From Alternaria dauci (lineage: Eukaryota; Ascomycota; Dothideomycetes; Pleosporales; Pleosporaceae), in NCBI RefSeq assembly GCF_042100115.1, contig NC_091280.1, positions 2,578,277 through 2,642,276 of the forward strand: DNA of 64,000 nt, written 5' to 3'. The notes beneath the pieces are model-generated. The model did no database searches. It was given only the letters and a program-made list of their open reading frames with translations, and was not told where the DNA came from. Below are positions 47,488 through 58,000 of this stretch, in pieces; within the stretch, counting starts at the first letter, position 1; the number at the start of each line of letters is the position of its first letter. The position numbers and the translations under genes were made by a program.

Positions 47488-47935
47488 TTTAGAACCAAGG
47501 CTGACGCTCTAAGCCAGCGATTAGTGTGTGGGTAGAAAAGTAGTAAGAATAACAGCAGAGAAAAGAAGACGTGGCATGGAAAGCAGGGGGCCAGGGCGTG
47601 CCGGCAAGGTGCGGCATATAGTCGCACCGACTAACAAGGTAGAGTACGGTCCCTAATCCCAGAAGAGGTCGCGTCCTTGAGTGTAGAATACATGTTATTT
47701 CTCTTTTTAGAGTGCTATTCTTATATAATATTGAATACTAAAGTTTAGTTGTTGAAGACACGAAAGATCTCAAAGAGGTAGTCCTAGATAGGGAGGGTCG
47801 CTCTGCCTCGTACATCTAAGAGCGCAGTTCCAAATAATATAACACTAGTATTTGCCTTTAGAGGTGCAGCGTGAAGAAGGTTGGAGCGCCAGCCCTAAGG
47901 TAGTTAAAGCGTCCGAATGTTCCAGCTGCAAGGTT
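47488..47935. other. upstream region of the 620-residue gene
   Basis: Presumed promoter plus unassigned AT-rich sequence. No gene or repeat recognised before the single 68-bp-type unit at 47,936. Confidence 0.45.
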
Positions 47936-48000
47936 GCGATATGGCTTGGGACGCAAGTTGCCGCAACGGTTGGTTGCCAGCGAGGGCAAGTTACGCAGAG
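47936..48000 (+). repeat. isolated copy of the 68-bp satellite unit
   Basis: GCGATATGGCTTGGGACGCA and what follows match the units of the array at 48,959-49,374. This copy is separated from the array by about 960 bp that hold the inverted-repeat element and a gene fragment. Confidence 0.85.
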
Positions 48001-48077
48001 ACCACGGTATGGCTTCATACACCTACTAACACCTTTTGGGCAACTCTCTGGACTGTCCAAGGTACTGCATGACAGAG

Positions 48078-48490
48078 TTGTCAACAATCAAGCCAATCAA
48101 GCTGGGTGCCCCAGCTTAGCTTGATTAGTGGGTACCTCTACCTCAGCTTAGCTTGATTGGCTTGATGGTTAAAATTAATAAGCTTGGCTTGTTTAGCTTG
48201 ATTAGCTTAACAAAATTAATCCCCCTTTCAAGAAGCTTAAAAGGGGATAGTGTAGGGGTATCCTTATATAATCTTATCACCACGTGATCTTATCACCACG
48301 TGACCTTACTTACTTACTTTAACCTTCTTTATAGAGTATTAATTCTATCAAGCCAATCAAGCCAAACAATCAAGCTAGCTTATAGTAGCTTGGCTTAATT
48401 GATTTATACCTCTACTCTAGCTTGGCTTGATTGATACGCCAGCTTGATGCCCCAGCTTGATAGCGATCAAGCTGGCTTGATTGTTGACAA
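48078..48490. mobile_element. MITE-like inverted-repeat element
   Basis: The first 17 bases (TTGTCAACAATCAAGCC) are exactly reverse-complemented at the right end (48474-48490). The inside is built of repeated CAATCAAGC / GCTTGATTG words and a doubled ACCACGTGA box near 48,280-48,304. About 413 bp with no coding capacity. No clear target-site duplication was found. It abuts the 3' end of a gene fragment. Could be a palindromic satellite instead of a transposon. Confidence 0.55.
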
Positions 48491-48910
48491 GTCTGCTGCA
48501 TGAACAGACGGTTGTTGAACCAATGAACAAACTGATTCCTAATGGTTGTCGCTGTAGAGAAAACGTCGAGGTAGGCAGTATACTCAGTCCTGGACGGCAC
48601 GCTGGGACTCTGCCTTGGCCACTGGTTCCTCAGATCTTCCACGAACGAGTCGATCGCCCTAGTTTGATTCTCCTGAAATGCGGCGTGCAATCCTGTCGTG
48701 ATGCTGCTGTTCAGTCTCCGATTCTCGCTTTGGTAGATTCGCTTCATTGGAATCTGCAAACGCCTTGGTGTTGCACAGCACCGTGTTCCGAATCGCATTC
48801 TTGTTGAAGTCCTGTCCCTGGTCTAGCTCGTATTTCAGTGCAGTAGGTGGCTGTACCGCCGAGAGCTTATATACCCTATAGGCTGCAGCTAGAGCCTGTA
48901 TCGCATCCAT
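48491..48910 (-). pseudogene. gene fragment with a frameshift
   Basis: From ATG 48910 one frame reads 83 coding-like residues (LAAAYRVYKLSAVQPPTALK) to a TAG at 48659. A second frame, overlapping near 48,690, continues coding-like (TRAIDSFVEDLRNQWP, then FVHWFNNRLFMQQ) until it hits the inverted-repeat element. A one-base indel near 48,690 would join them. Family unknown. It looks like the remains of another island-type gene cut by the MITE-like insertion. Confidence 0.5.
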
Positions 48911-48958
48911 GTCTGACTTTTCGGCGTAAGCCGTCGTACAAAACTATGTCATTAGATC

Positions 48959-49374
48959 ACGATATGGCTTGGGAAGCAAGTTGCCGCAACGGTTGGTTGC
49001 TAGCGAGGGCACGTTGCGAAGCGGTTGCGATATGGCTTGGGACGCAAGTTGCCGCAACGGTTGGTTGCTAGCGAGGGCACGTTGCGAAGCGGTTGCGATA
49101 TGGCTTGGGACGCAAGTTGCCGCAACGGTTGGTTGCTAGCGAGGGCACGTTGCGAAGCGGTTGCGATATGGCTTGGGACGCAAGTTGCCGCAACGGTTGG
49201 TTGCTAGCGAGGGCACGTTGCGAAGCGGTTGCGATATGGCTTGGGACGCAAGTTGCCGCAACGGTTGGTTGCTAGCGAGGGCACGTTGCGAAGCGGTTGC
49301 GATATGGCTTGGGACGCAAGTTGCCGCAACGGTTGGTTGCTAGCGAGGGCACATTGCGAAGCGGTTGCGAAGCA
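48959..49374 (+). repeat. 68-bp satellite, six units
   Basis: Units start at 48959, 49027, 49095, 49163, 49231 and 49299 and are nearly identical (GCGATATGGCTTGGGACGCA, then AGTTGCCGCAACGGTTGG). The high identity suggests recent expansion. Short open frames repeated every 68 bp are by-products. Confidence 0.95.
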
Positions 49375-49685
49375 TGGAGTAGTATTTAGTGTGGTAGGTT
49401 GCATTCGGCCTGACTCGGAAGACCACGCGCCCGCAAGTCAGGCTGACAGCAGCGCTTCCACTCACAACGTTACCTAGGTACAGCAGTAACTTGCTATTGC
49501 TAACAGAGGCAACTTTCTAGGCTTCCTACAGTGGCAGCAGTAGGCAATACGTACAGCGTTACTCTATGTTAGTCTGGTGCGCCTATATCGGTATTGAGTC
49601 ATGGGATCGATTTTGTACTACAGACTACTTGAGAAAGTTACAGTATGTCTCCGCGATTTCCGGGCAGTCATTCCTTCAAAGTATC
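49375..49685. other. spacer downstream of the SNF2-type gene
   Basis: 3' flank of the minus-strand SNF2-type gene. No gene or repeat recognised. Confidence 0.45.
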
Positions 49686-52600
49686 TCAGTCTTGCGCCTT
49701 TATCGTGCTCTGAAAATAGCCTTTAGCTTGGAGGTTCTTGACTATCCTCATGTCAATGGTGTCTCGGCATCCTTGAGGGGCAGTAGTTGTCAGCCATTCA
49801 ACGAAGACTTCGGCGAACCTCGTATTAATGCGATGTTGGCGTTTCGCAGCCTGTTCAGCAATATGCGCGTTACTCTGAGGCTCAAGACCATGCAAGATGT
49901 TGCCCTCTGTAAGCGATATTGACTGACACATCGCGCCCGTTGCACCCACGAGAATATAGACGCCATCGTCGACCTTGCCGCCCCCCTCATCCCAGACCTT
50001 CTTCCACTTGGGTACTTCCTTGTCCCGTGTCACGGCGTTGTAGGCATGAACAACGTGTTTCTCTCCAAACGTTTGGCAGATGTAAGCGTAGATCAGAGCA
50101 CGTGACAATGTCGAGCTCGCGAGTACGACGTACTTGGCTCTGTACTCTAGGGTTTCTCCTTGGTGTGCGCGAGGACGGGGATGGGGAATGGTCGTCTTCT
50201 TGTTGCGTAGCTCTTCCAACGTCTTGTGAATGTATGCGACCTTGGCTGAGCCCTTGCAAGCCTCCAATGCAATGTCCCAGATGAATGAGTGTCGAATTGT
50301 GTCGCTGTTCACAAGAGCTGTGCGGAGGTTTTCGTTGTTATTACTGAGACTGCGGTGAGGGTCGAGGATCCGATCTCCGATAAGCTGGTCGGCATCCCAA
50401 TTGTTGATTGCGGCCATAAGGTTAGGAAAGATGCTGACATGTCGCGCAATGCGGTAGGCCTCGGAGTCTGCGACTGCGCCTGGGGGCATGGTGGGCTTGG
50501 ACTTCTTGCTGCTCTCTCCCCCTTGGTCTTCCCAGGCCTCCACTTCCTTCTCGTAATGCTGTTTGACCGCGGCTAGCACGCGAGACTCTTCTTGTTCCAC
50601 GTTAGCGAAGTAACACGCATCGTGCTGCAGATACGTGAAGTTGACAGTAAGCTTTGCTGTGACAACGTTGAGGGGTTTGCGCCAGGGATCCAGACTGTCG
50701 GTGTCGCGCATTATGAAACACCACCGAACCATGTCCCGAAAATTGTTCAGCATGTCCTTGATCTCGCCGGACTGGAGTTGCTTGTCGAGCGCGGACTGTA
50801 CTTTGTTCTTTTCCTTCTCGGTTTTACAACGCTGCATCCCGTCGTGATACTTCTTGTAGCTATTGAGGAGCTTTCTCCACACTGCAGTACAATCTACCCC
50901 TTTCAAATTGGCTAAAGCTTTGGCGCCTGGATCGGTGGACTGCTTTTGTACTAACCGCTGGATCACGTGGTCGGCGAATCCTAACACCAGGTCGACCCCG
51001 TTCGTGAGAGCTGTGCCCGTCTGACCTACTATACCAGTACGATGATCATTGGGCCTGTAGTCCAAAATGGGGTCGATGATGTGGGTGTAGGTTTGAGTTT
51101 TTGTACCCGGGGCGGTATGCAGCTCGTCGACCATGATTATTGCAGCGCAACCAACGAATGTGACCAACCACACCTCGACCCTCACACCTTTGTCGTCTGT
51201 CCATATTTGCATGCGACGAGCCTGCCAAGGGCCGAGACCATCAAGCGCAGGCAATCGTGAAGTGTCCATATGCGTCTTGGCGCACAGGCTCAGCTGTGCT
51301 CTCAACGCCGCCCTCTTCTTAGTATGCCTCTTGTCGGTCTTTTCTAACTGTTGTTTTAGCCTCTTGTACTGAGGGGGCGCAGAGGTATCGACAAGCGTGC
51401 CAAAGATCTTCGTCTTCCAAGACTCGCGAGTTGAGACTATCAAGAACCTAACGCTCGTCTTTTGAGGTCTGAAGTCCGATGTCTCAGGGACGCTGTTTGC
51501 CCATTCCTTAGTCGGGTTGTTCAACTTCCACACCTTGTTGTACTCCCCATAGGCCAATCGTGATTTCAACCAGTTAGGGCGACGGTTGACTTCATCCCAC
51601 TCTTTTGGTGTCATGCTAGAGTAGATGCTGTTCTTCGCACCGCCATAACGCTGTACAATCTCTTCGCCCGTACCGTGCAAGACTATCAGCTTCGGTGGCT
51701 TGTACTCTGATCCTTGAGCCAAGTGGGCGCTGCCACCCATGATCATACGCCATGCTTGTACCAATGTTTCAAGGCCTGCTGCACTCGCAACAAAGTAGGT
51801 GCATCCAAACAGATTCGGCGTCTCTATCTCGTCTCCGTTCGATTTGAGAGCAGTGTAGGGGAAGTCTGGCGTCGCGCTGATGCCGAGGCGCTGGTACGAT
51901 CTAGCAAAATTGAGATACCATATGAGGACATCGGTGATCGTCTTGCCCATGCCCATGTCGTCGGCGATGACAAGTGCTCCTCGGTCGCCGGCGAGGACAT
52001 CCAAGCCATCCTTGGCGCCGACCAACTGATGGGGTAGCGGGTGGAAATCTGGGTTTAAGCCGACCCCAGTTCCGAGGTTGATCTGGTCGCCTTTGAGGTC
52101 GTCGAGCGCAAGGCCGAAGGTTTGCGCGGCTAAGTCCCACAAGTCTATGTTCGACTTTTGCGCGTGCGCAAAAGCAGACATACCATCCATCTTCACCTTC
52201 ATAGTGCTCGAGAAATGCGCGTTTGCCTGGGTCTTAGCTTGTTCGTTCAATGGGGGTTGTTCCGGTTCGCCTTCGTCTAACATGCATTCTTCTAGCACCT
52301 CTTCATCGTCTACGAGAATGTCCATGTTGTTACTAGACTCGCTGTCACTAGAATCGCTGCTACCACTATCGTCGCTGATATGTATTGGGTCGTCTAGTCC
52401 GCTACCGTGGTAGCTATTAGAAGGGAAGGTCTCGACAAACTTGAGAAAGGACTTAGGTGCGCTGGACGGTGGTTTGGCAGGTCTGGCGAGCGGTAGCAGA
52501 TTCACGGGTGTGAACGACGAGGGTTGAAGTGTGCGGGGGAAGGCGATGCTGTTATTCCTGGACATGTATGACGAGAACGGACCTACAGGATGCTGCTTGT

Positions 52601-53903
52601 GTGCGCTGTTGCTAGGTGTGGATTCTTCCCTCGACCAGGATAATGGATGTATGTTGGCCGCCAAATCTAGTATCTCCTTGAGTGTCTTGGGTGTAAGCTC
52701 CTTACTTTCCGGTGGGACGGCTTCGGAGGAGGCAACTTGCATGTGGGTGGCATCTTGTTGCTGGTCACCTTGCACCTCTGCTGGCGGGGCGGGCTCGGAG
52801 GAGGCAACTTGCATGTGGGTGGCATCTTGTTGCTGACCATCTTGCACCTCTGCTGGCGGGGCGGGCTCGGAGGAGGCAACTTGCATGTGGGTGGCATCTT
52901 GTTGCTGGTCACCTTGCACCTCTGCTGGCGGGGCGGGCTCGGAGGAGGCAACTTGCATGTGGGTGGCATCTTGTTGCTGACCATCTTGCACCTCTGCTGG
53001 CGGGACGACTTTGGAGGAGGCAACTTGCGTGTCGGTTACGTTCAATCTAACCGTCGTGACAAACACTACGGCTGTGCCAGCTGGGATTTCTCGCATAGCA
53101 AAGTTGAATCCACCTTGGCTTCCAATTCCGATATGCTGATTTGCTCTTGGAGCGATAAACAAGCGGCCCTTGAAGTCGAATCCATCGAGTCCTAGGCCTT
53201 GCGCAGTTTCGTAGCATTGCTCAGCTTCGTCGCGTAGTTTTTCCCAGTTGGGGATGCCCTCCTAACATATGTCACTGAATTCGACCATGCTGACTACTTC
53301 GCTGATCTCTCCATCCTTTACGGCGCATATATGTACCTGTGTGTCGAGATTTGAAGCGGTTGGCATGGGAGGATTAGCAGGCTTGTCGTTGTTCGGAGTA
53401 GGCGTGAATCCTGTAGGAACGGTTCTGGATCGAGAGCGCTTAGGTGGGTGGTCTTTGGAGTTGTGCGTTGATTCTGGCGATAACTCGCGCTTTTGGAGTG
53501 TAGAGGTTGCCGTCAAGGGGTTGGGGGTTGGGGCTTTAGCATGGTCGCCTTCCGCTTTACGCTTCCTCAGGCGATTGAGAGAATGTGTGATCAACTTGCT
53601 AATCGCCATTGTCCTCCACGCCTTGGGTTCGTTGCGGAAGTCGGGTACGGACTTCCAGACCAGGGCGTGTAGGTTCTTGTTCAGGTCTTCATTGGCAGTG
53701 TCGCTGAGCTTTGCTGCACCTCGATTGCGTGCATCGGGGTAGTTGTCCACAAGAATCTTGTCAATCGTCCTGGCTATCTCCTTTTGTCTGGTGGCGTCGT
53801 CGATGCCGAAGCCGCGGAAGATCTCTGTTTGGTTCCCCGAGTAGCTAAGGGAGCTGGGGTCGCCTGCCGGTGGATGGGCGGGTGACTGCGTGTTATCGTC
53901 CAT
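49686..53903 (-). CDS. SNF2-family ATPase with N-terminal repeats; in-frame TAG
   Basis: A single frame runs from ATG 53903 to the stop at 49686 (1,405 codons), broken only by TAG 53264-53262 (codon 214). Protein-like sequence continues across it (VEFSDIC, stop, EGIPNWEKLRDEAEQCYETA), so it is either a nonsense mutation (CAG to TAG fits) or lies in a small intron: GTAAAG...GTTAG (60 nt) and GTACAT...GTTAG (75 nt) both keep frame. Residues 1-210: basic/disordered. About 290-390: a 24-residue unit repeated four times (VASSEPAPPAEVQ). SNF2 motifs: I DDMGMGKT (about 650), II DELH (about 925), III GQTGTALTNGV, V GATGAMCQSISL, VI AEQAAKRQHRINT. Complete ATPase core, with insertions between I and II. 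Likely a nuclear DNA translocase; target unknown. Divergent from the SF1 helicase gene. Confidence 0.85.
52730..53030 (-). repeat. coding minisatellite (72 bp x4) in the SNF2-type gene
   Basis: Four 72-bp units encode VASSEPAPPAEVQ plus a Gln-rich part. They alternate between GDQQQ and DGQQQ versions, which suggests duplication as a two-unit block. Confidence 0.9.
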
Positions 53904-54233
53904 CCTAGTCACCCGTGGTAGAAGGTGTATGCAGGTTGACGATGCTGCGGTACGTGGTGGGTGGGTGGTGTTGCGGCGAGCGTCGCAACGTTCGTGTTGT
54001 GGCAACATGCGCGAGGAAACAGCCGGAGAGCGGTGAAAAGTGAAAGGGGAAGCTCCCAGTAATTTTAGCCTCGTCGCCCGTACTGAGCCTAGTAGAACGA
54101 TGACCAGGAGTAGGGCATAGTATAGCCACCCGGTTCTGGCGTGAGCGCTCACTGTTGAGCATTGCGGGTACAGCGCACAAGACTCTGACGCGGGCTCACG
54201 TTGCGTACGCGCGAAACAGAGAAAGTTGATAAA

Positions 54234-54250
54234 AGATATGGGGATCACCC
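54234..54250 (+). promoter_or_regulatory. GATATGGGGATCACCC motif, copy 1
   Basis: AGATATGGGGATCACCC followed by G. The core GGGGATCACCC is at 54240-54250. Confidence 0.6.
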
Positions 54251-54309
54251 GAGTGTATAGAAAGCGAGCAGAGGGAGAAGAGAGACAAGGAGCAGGGAAA
54301 GTAGGGAGA

Positions 54310-54325
54310 GACATGGGGATCACCC
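54310..54325 (+). promoter_or_regulatory. GATATGGGGATCACCC motif, copy 2
   Basis: GACATGGGGATCACCC, one base different from copy 1. The core starts 75 bp after the copy 1 core. Confidence 0.6.
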
Positions 54326-54402
54326 AAACGCAGTTCTGGCCGTCATCGTGAACTGAATCGAGCATAGAAGTTGATAGAACCAAACAAAAGAAAGCGAAAA
54401 GA

Positions 54403-54418
54403 GATATGGGGATCACCC
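54403..54418 (+). promoter_or_regulatory. GATATGGGGATCACCC motif, copy 3
   Basis: GATATGGGGATCACCC, identical to copy 1 over 16 bases. The core starts 93 bp after the copy 2 core. Confidence 0.6.
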
Positions 54419-54629
54419 AGCCGTAGGACTAACTGTAGTCGCGAAGGAGAGAGCCAAGACGTAGCCGGCTACACGCTGCGCATTGCTGTGGCCTTGACGC
54501 TCGCTAGATCTCCCATTCACCTTGGCATGTCCTCGCTTATTTGTATGGCCGGTCCGATAGTTATCTTCCTATTGCCCAAAGGTCGACTGGCTGTCCACTT
54601 CTGTCTCTTGGTACCAACTTGTAGAACTC

Positions 54630-54645
54630 GGGTGATCCCCATATC
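54630..54645 (-). promoter_or_regulatory. GATATGGGGATCACCC motif, copy 4 (inverted)
   Basis: GGGTGATCCCCATATC on the plus strand, the exact reverse complement of copies 1 and 3. The inversion puts one motif in each orientation between the two genes. Confidence 0.6.
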
Positions 54646-54903
54646 CTCTTCGCGTCCCTATCGTTCTCCATCCAATCCTTCTTTTCACGTGTCTTTATCT
54701 TGCTCCTCGCTTCCTCACGCACAACCCAAGGTGAGCAACGCAAAATTTGCTTGGCGTTAGCGTCTCTCGCGCTCGCGCTACCTAGTCCTGCACAAATAAC
54801 ACTTTCCTCCACACCAACTACTTGACACCTTCCCCGAATTGCTTCTCTTGAAAGCAAACCACTCTCAACGTCGATATCTCTACCTACCCATTGACCCTTG
54901 TCG

Positions 54904-54963
54904 GTAAGTTGTTGTGGCCTCCTGTTCCGCTGATCGATTGCTAACGATGTGCTGTCCGTATAG
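54904..54963 (+). other. 5' UTR intron of the SF1 helicase gene
   Basis: GTAAGT donor, GCTAAC branch site and GTATAG acceptor, 60 nt, ending 50 nt before ATG 55014. All three signals are textbook for this genome, which also shows the plus-strand transcript starts upstream of 54,904. Confidence 0.75.
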
Positions 54964-55013
54964 AAACAAAGTCTCACCTACCGTTGAAACTCTGTTTTTG
55001 CATATCGTCCAGC

Positions 55014-58000
55014 ATGGCCGACCAGTCTGTCATGCACTACATGGTCAATGACCGGCCGACGTCGGCGCCGCATGATACAGAAGTCTACGACCAGGGCATT
55101 GCTGTCTTGGAGGCACCCGGCAAAGACTCTGTCCAGCTCGGAGGCCTTCCCGACGCCCCTGACCGAGAGAAGCACGCCTGCTTCACCTGCAAAGAACCAG
55201 GCCACAGGGCCAAAGATTGCCCCAAGAAGCTCGAACAGCAAGCGTGTTCCAACTGCGGCGAGGTTGGCCATGTCTACCGCGACTGTCCCACGAACGAGTG
55301 CTTCAACTGCGGTGGTCACGGGCACCTCTCCAAGCAATGCCCTAGTGAGCCAGCAGCAGACCAGGGCCCTAGGTGCAACGGCTGTAACCGTCTCGGCCAC
55401 GTTGCCTCGGATTGCTTCTATCCCCAGCCGATCAAAACCCGCAAGTTTCGTGCTCCTAAGGAGGACGCCTCCAAGGAGGACGTCTCCAAGGAGGACGTCT
55501 CCAAGGATGGCAAAGACGAGCTTCCTCCTGCCCAAACCATGGCCCCACCACTGGATAAACCTAGCTTCACAACAAAGTTATTCACTCGGAAGATCCCTCA
55601 CTATGTCTCCTCCGTTAGTGTAGAGATGGATATTTCCTATCCGAGCGACGACGCTAGTATCACCCTCCGTGGCCACGCTCATCGGGCAGCCTCCATTACC
55701 CTGACAGCCCACAACATCGTCAACTGCACTGTACTTCCCATGAAGATCACCGATGAGTTCTTCACCTCAAGGGTTTCCCAAGAAGATGTTAAGCGAGCTG
55801 CTAGTAAGCTTGCACTCAGCGAACTAGGGATGCTCCTACACTTCCGCTTCGACCTCCAAACCGAACAACCTGACGGACAACCTCTGAACTCCCGCCCCCT
55901 CTACGGATTGGGGTTCTTCTCCCACCAGAACTTTGGGATCTTCGATGAAGTCATCCATCGTGCTCGCGATATCCTCGAGAATGGCGGCGAGGGCACCGTG
56001 CTGCACTTCTTCACGGTCGCCACAGAGTCAGCACAAGAGCGCATGGATACCGTGTACAAAGAGATGCAAGCTCAATACAAGAACGACCCGATTCTGCTCT
56101 ACTGGAAGGACTGTCGTGTCAACCCTCAGACTGGCATGGAGATCTCTGTCGACAAGCAGCCGAAAGGATTCAAGGTCCCTCCCCAGTGGGCATTCCAGAA
56201 CAACACACAGTACGTCACCGTGCACTACCAGAACCTTGTCCACGAACTGCGCAAGGCCGCCAAGCAGAAGGGTTTCGAGATCACCGACACCAAGATTATG
56301 AAGGTTCGCGGCGGCGGTGACCGGTTATACTACGCCGAGCTCAGGGTACCAGAGGGCGCCAGCTACCGCGAGGGCGCCTTCGTGGACATCCAGTTCAGTC
56401 CCTACCAGGAGCAAGCGGACACCTGGCGATTTGAGATCAAACCGTCCGCAGGCATCACGCCCGCTAGCTACATAGGCGGCTTTCTCTACCGCCCTCGCTT
56501 GGGTGCATCCTTCGCCGAGCAGCCCCTGTTCAAGGAGGGCGTTCACTACAGCTGTGCATTTAACTATCGTACTTTGCCTGAAGCTGAAGAGGCATTGCGT
56601 AAGCTTCGCGGCATCTACGTCTTTGCTCGCTTGAACCCTGCCACCGTGGGAATTAAGCGCCAGATCAACGCCCTTAACCATTACTTCCGAGGCGGCGATG
56701 CCTTTAGCGATGTCACTCAAATCCTCCACAACTCCTACCTTCGCTTCCCAGACGACAAGATCGTGGACTACTTCGCCGGCATGTTCGCGTATTTGGGAGA
56801 CAACGGTGCTAAGGACAGCATCATGGAGCGTCTGAACCGCTCACTCCAACCCGACGTTTTGCAGAAGCTTCGCGCCCTTGCCGGTGGTGTAGCGCTCATC
56901 CAAGGTCCTGGTGGCGTTGGCAAGACACGCATCATCGAGGCTCTGGCTGTTGCGCACTACGAGGCTCAACAAACTGGCGTTATCCATGGCCTTGGTCGCC
57001 TTGCTGCTTTCTGGGTCACGTCGCCGTTGAACAAGCAGCTCGACGACGCTATGCTCAGGATCTACACGGCCTGCCTAGAGCGACGGAAGGAGCTCAAGGC
57101 CGCTGGCATCCAGGCACGTTTCCCTATCGTAATCCGACGCCATATGAAAGAGACGGAGACAGCGGTTGTTCGCAAGGAGTCCGAAGCTGCTCGCAACGTC
57201 CTGCTAAAGAACGAGAAGCCGCCCTACTTTGAATACATCGAAGAAGAGCACTTCACCAAGGACCAGCTGAAAGAGCAGGCAGCGGCTTACCAGGAGAAGT
57301 CCAGTGAAGACAGGCGGACCATGGCGTTCCTTGACGCACTGACAGTGGACTCGCAATTCCGCATCCTTCTTGAGACGTCCGAGACAAAGTCGTCTTTCAC
57401 CGACAAGCGACTTCAGTTGGAAATGCTGTCGGAGGGTGCGTGGGTTCTGCGCCTCGCCGGAGTGCCGGAGCGTAATGCCGATACGAACGAGTTAGTGGTA
57501 CACGAAATCGCCCAACCAAAAAAGTACCGCGATTTCCGTTTTCAGCTCGACCTCTATGCTTCAGGCCAAGAATTCGACGCCGATGACATGCGCCGACTGA
57601 CTGCTCTCACCAACGAGATCATTAGGGACCTCGCTCAACTGGCCGTAGCCATTGGCATGACCTCCGACGTAATCTCGCAGCCGCGTACTCATACGCTCGA
57701 GCAGCCGTATGCCGTTCATCACGACGAGGCTGGCAAGTCAAGCGAGTCAAGCACGCTCGCTCCTCTCGTGTACACGCACGCCTATAATAACGAGGGCCCG
57801 CTGATGGTCGAGCGCAAGGCCATAACACCCCACCTGTTCTTCGGCGATATCCATCAGCCAAAGCCTTCTGCTGCCGGTGGTTCGGAGGAACGTCACGTCT
57901 TCAGTGATCAGCAGGACCTACCTTTCTTCCATCGTGCGATGCTAGGCGGCTGTACCACTATTTACCTGCACACACAGTACCGCTTCAATTCCGACATCAA

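Larger units (their letters stand above)
53904..55013. promoter_or_regulatory. shared divergent promoter of the two helicase genes
   Basis: About 1.1 kb between the SNF2-type start (53903, minus) and the SF1 helicase start (55014, plus). It contains four copies of GATATGGGGATCACCC or close variants, three on the plus and one on the minus strand, and an intron in the plus-strand leader. Open frames crossing it (up to 54416 minus) add only low-quality residues upstream of the preferred starts. Confidence 0.6.

Noticed and set aside
49025..49477. Series of 60-82-residue frames
   Set aside because: They repeat every 68 bp with the satellite and have no independent coding evidence.
52667..53195. 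Additional frames of 101-152 residues over the SNF2 N-terminus
   Set aside because: Shadows of the 72-bp coding repeat; the SNF2 frame itself continues into recognised motifs.
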